A stretch of DNA of 64,000 nt from NCBI GenBank assembly GCA_013399875.1, contig VXAZ01000560.1, positions 1,559,311 through 1,623,310 on the forward strand, written 5' to 3'. This document shows positions 62,483-64,000 of the stretch, one piece after another (position 1 is the first letter of the stretch; each line of letters opens with the position of its first letter). The notes beneath the pieces were generated by a model, which was not told the DNA's origin, made no database searches, and worked only from the letters and a program-made list of their open reading frames with translations. A program made the position numbers and the translations under genes. The stretch is from Gymnorhina tibicen (Eukaryota > Chordata > Aves > Passeriformes > Artamidae).

Positions 62483-62690
62483 AGAAGACTTTTACTGTGA
62501 GGGTGGTGAGGCCCTGGCACAGGCTGCCCAGAGAAACTGTGGCTGCTGCATCCCTGGAAGTGTTCAAAGCCAGCTTGGATGGGGCTTGGAGCAGCCTGGG
62601 ATAGTGGAAGGTGTCCCTGCCCATGGCAGGGGATGGAACGGGATGATCTTTAAGGTGCCTTCCAACCCAAATCATTCCGTGATTCTGGGG
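62483..62690 (+). mobile_element. CR1 LINE, 5'-truncated copy with intact 3' end
   Basis: GAGGGTGGTGAGGCCCTGGC, CCCAGAGAAACTGTGGCTGC, CCCTGGAAGTGTTCAAAGCC, GGGCTTGGAGCAGCCTGGGA and GATGATCTTTAAGGTGCCTT, ending CATTCCGT-GATTCTGG-GGTTCTTG. It is about 205 bp, in the same orientation as the copy 3 kb to its left. It is an independent insertion, because it truncates further toward the 3' end and differs at many positions. Confidence 0.93.
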
Positions 62691-64000
62691 TTCTTGGAAG
62701 AGAAATGTCCTTATTCCTCAAGATGTGCACACTAATAAACTCGAGCAGCTGATGAATTTGTTCTATATTTCAGTTTATAGATTTTGTTAAATACTATACA
62801 AAGATTAACAACAGCTTTCCCTGTTTTCCATAATGCCATTTCTCCCTAAAACCTTGTCCAGGCTGGATTTCAGCAATTCTTCTGGAGGATGCTCTGGCCT
62901 CCAGAACAGGCTGGAGGTGTACAACTTACTACTGATAAAAAAAGCAAAACACCTGCTAAATATGCACTTACGTTTTCTTCATATACAACAGGACTTTCTT
63001 AGCACCTTCAATCGAGAGTGGGAAGTAAGAATATCCTTTTAATGTGTCCATCCAAAAAGAGGTAAAATATAGATCTTTCATAGACTATATATTTAAAAGA
63101 AGAAATGGTGCTTTTAAAATGGAATGTCCAATATCTGGTGACTAATGGATGACAAATAGGCTGCAGGGCACTTTATTAAATGTCTCTAGAGACAAAGAAG
63201 TCGATTGCTACTCACCGAGTTGATTTACAACGATAAAGATTTCTATTTGTAGGAATCTCGTTGGCTTCAGTCACCTCCTCTTGCATCTCAGGACACATAG
63301 AAATTGAAAGCTTTTCTTTTGCAAGAGAAAAGAATTTTTCTCTGAGCTCAGCCTGACTGCATTTTTCTGGTTATCATGACAATCCTATCAAACTAATGGG
63401 CTGACAGCCCCAGAACAGCTCTGCTATCTAGGAAGGGAATGATGTGACCTCCAAGAATCATTATGTCATATCTGGTAGGAGCTTTATTGTTTTATTGATA
63501 CCATTCCCTGTGCTGAAACCATTCAAAAATGAAATAAAATGCTTGTCTGCATTTATCAGTGGTGAGAGGGAAGAATGAACAGTTTCACCTGGATTGCTGC
63601 CAATGGAGGAGAGCAGCAAGGCTGGGACAGTGACTGAGGCATGTGATGGAAACACTGGGGTCACTGGCATGGTGTCCTTGGAAGTCTGGTGTCTGTGGAG
63701 GAGATCAGGACCCCAGCTAGCCCAGCCAGAAATAATTTTGTTTCATAACATAAATTTATGTTTCTCTGCCTGTTCTTGCTTCACCTGAGTTTTGCTTTCT
63801 CTTCATGGATTTTGGTGGCATAACCTACTTTAAAGCCCTAATTCTCAGCCTGTGCTTAGGACACCAGCTCCCATTTGCTCTGCTCTGTCCTGAACTCTCT
63901 ATGGCATGGAGTGCTCTGCACTTACTGCATCAAGACATGCTGTCCTGTGTCCAGAGTTCAGATGAGAAACTCTGTGAGTGAATCTCCTGCTTCCCTAAAC
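62691..64000. other. Non-coding stretch, nothing recognised
   Basis: A+T-leaning to about 63340, then mixed. CpG-retaining words (CACCGAGTTGATTTACAACG near 63215) sit in A+T-rich DNA and could mark a small regulatory site. No repeat or exon was recognised before the window ends. Confidence 0.45.

Noticed and set aside
1..64000. CRISPR arrays, operons, prophages, insertion sequences, retroviral LTRs and known microRNA hairpins
   Set aside because: None of their signatures was seen; the window has vertebrate non-coding character throughout.

Overview
This window looks like non-coding vertebrate nuclear DNA, most likely from a bird. The main evidence is five 5'-truncated CR1 (chicken repeat 1) LINE copies. 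They carry the avian-type 3' end: a conserved module of about 200-350 bp that finishes in degenerate 8-bp units of the CATTCTAT/GATTCTAT kind instead of a poly(A) tail. The DNA is otherwise A+T-leaning and CpG-poor, with scattered ancient amniote repeats (MIR-type SINE remnants and very old CR1 remnants). No prokaryotic gene organisation, no dense coding and no convincing protein-coding exon is visible. The species and the neighbouring gene cannot be named from this sequence.

Layout. Positions 1 to about 260 are the edge of a CpG island, with roughly two dozen CpGs in the first 215 bases, so a promoter or first exon probably lies at or just left of the window. From about 300 to 26,200 no young CR1 insertion is seen. 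That part holds an ancient CR1 remnant (about 3,540-4,065), an older unidentified repeat (about 8,395-8,515), a MIR remnant (15,375-15,555), a second minus-strand MIR remnant (about 19,440-19,530) and a poly-C tract broken by 7 Ns (19,868-19,911). It also has several A+T-rich blocks dense in homeodomain/POU/SOX/TCF-like words that look like candidate conserved non-coding elements. From 26,233 to the right edge lie all the younger CR1 copies: three on the minus strand (26.2, 42.8 and 55.5 kb) and two on the plus strand (59.5 and 62.5 kb). This half also has more MIR remnants (30.3 and 40.9 kb) and two further ancient CR1 3' ends (51.6 and 61.2 kb).

Interpretation. The simplest reading is a long first intron or an intergenic regulatory landscape beside a CpG-island gene. 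The direction of that gene cannot be told from here. The longest open frames (up to 185 codons) show no recognisable domain, often overlap open frames on the other strand, and fit chance. I found no new multi-gene system. The most useful leads are the candidate regulatory blocks, the perfect CRE palindrome at 2,052, the MIR that abuts a candidate enhancer at 15.4-16.1 kb, and the young-CR1-free left 26 kb. All family names rest on memory of consensus sequences; no database search was run.
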